A stretch of 64,000 nt of DNA, taken from Pythium myriotylum (Eukaryota > Oomycota > Peronosporomycetes > Pythiales > Pythiaceae). Below are positions 63,812 to 64,000 of this stretch, one piece after another. Each line of letters opens with the position of its first letter. The first letter of the stretch is position 1. The stretch covers positions 1,984,001 to 2,048,000 of the forward strand of contig JALJCQ010000009.1 of the NCBI GenBank assembly GCA_023091665.1, in the 5' to 3' direction. The position numbers were made by a program, and so were the translations under genes. Below the pieces are notes generated by a model. That model saw only the letters and a program-made list of their open reading frames with translations, was not told the origin of the DNA and did not search any database.

Positions 63812-63966
63812 AAATATAAATCCTCAAAAAACTGAAAGATCCATCACAAGAACATCCAGAGCCTGCGAGGCTCGCAGCAGCGAAAGATCTCTCGTGCAGG
63901 CAAGAAATGCAATGAAGAGCTAATGAAGAGGACGCTGCTGCGCCGCAACCAAAGAGCAGAGACCAT

Positions 63967-63999
63967 TTAGTCAACCTCCTCCATCGTGCTCTCCTCTTC
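63967..63999 (-). CDS. C-terminal end of cytosolic HSP90 (partial)
   Basis: The last ten codons before TAA (63,969-63,967) read EEESTMEEVD; the rest of the gene lies beyond the right edge. A C-terminal MEEVD preceded by acidic residues and Ser/Thr is the signature tail of cytosolic HSP90, the dock for TPR co-chaperones; HSP70 tails end IEEVD instead. Only 33 bases support the call, but the exact terminal motif with its stop is unlikely by chance. It is on the same strand as the importin gene and upstream of it. Confidence 0.6.
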   Translation of the reverse strand, partial: EEESTMEEVD

Positions 64000-64000
64000 A

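Larger units (their letters stand above)
63490..63966. other. Intergenic region between HSP90 3' end and importin start
   Basis: Both neighbours are on the - strand. No further gene was seen. It should hold the HSP90 3' UTR (AATAAA on the - strand at 63,811-63,806) and the importin promoter and 5' UTR. Confidence 0.6.

Overview
The window looks like nuclear DNA of a eukaryote, most likely an oomycete (Phytophthora/Pythium-like stramenopile). This is inferred from one importin gene with very short introns (58-67 nt), GC-rich third codon positions, and a Ty3/gypsy element with TGTAACG...CGTTACA LTR ends. I could not confirm the species by any search.

Positions 1-51,890 (81% of the window) are one head-to-tail tandem array. 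Each unit is 866-996 bp (mean about 925 bp) and carries a single tRNA gene on the + strand. The tRNA folds as a perfect cytoplasmic initiator tRNA-Met: anticodon CAT, A1:T72, three G:C pairs closing the anticodon stem, and an ATCGAGA T-loop. There are 53 copies in the window, and the array runs off the left edge. Each unit also has a (CT)n tract about 220 bp downstream of the tRNA, about 380 bp of non-coding GC-rich spacer, and a (TG)n tract about 150 bp upstream of the next tRNA. Unit length changes almost only in 2-bp steps. Single-base alleles are clustered in neighbouring units, as expected from unequal exchange or conversion. Two spacers, exactly 20 units apart, carry the same 1,205-bp LTR-like insertion.

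Positions 51,891-57,696 hold a degenerate, 3'-truncated Ty3/gypsy retrotransposon on the - strand: 5' LTR, primer-binding site, gag with a CCHC knuckle, then protease, RT, RNase H and a D,D35E integrase with a GPF motif. Its frames are broken and its 3' LTR is missing. Its primer-binding site is exactly complementary to the 3' end of the array's own initiator tRNA. Its integrase frame runs directly into the truncated last array unit.

Positions 57,697-60,081 have no intact gene. They hold a probable DDE (pogo-like) transposase C-terminal remnant, a G19 homopolymer, a 46-bp tandem duplication and two abutting perfect 34-bp-arm inverted repeats.

Positions 60,082-63,489 (- strand) are a complete importin-7/8 type nuclear transport receptor gene, which I resolve as six exons encoding 1,031 residues. 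At the extreme right edge (63,967-63,999, - strand) lie the last ten codons of a cytosolic HSP90, ending in MEEVD.

The many ORFs of 60-296 codons inside the array are compositional artefacts and are not annotated as genes. The exact copy number and the array/retroelement junction depend on correct assembly of a very repetitive region.
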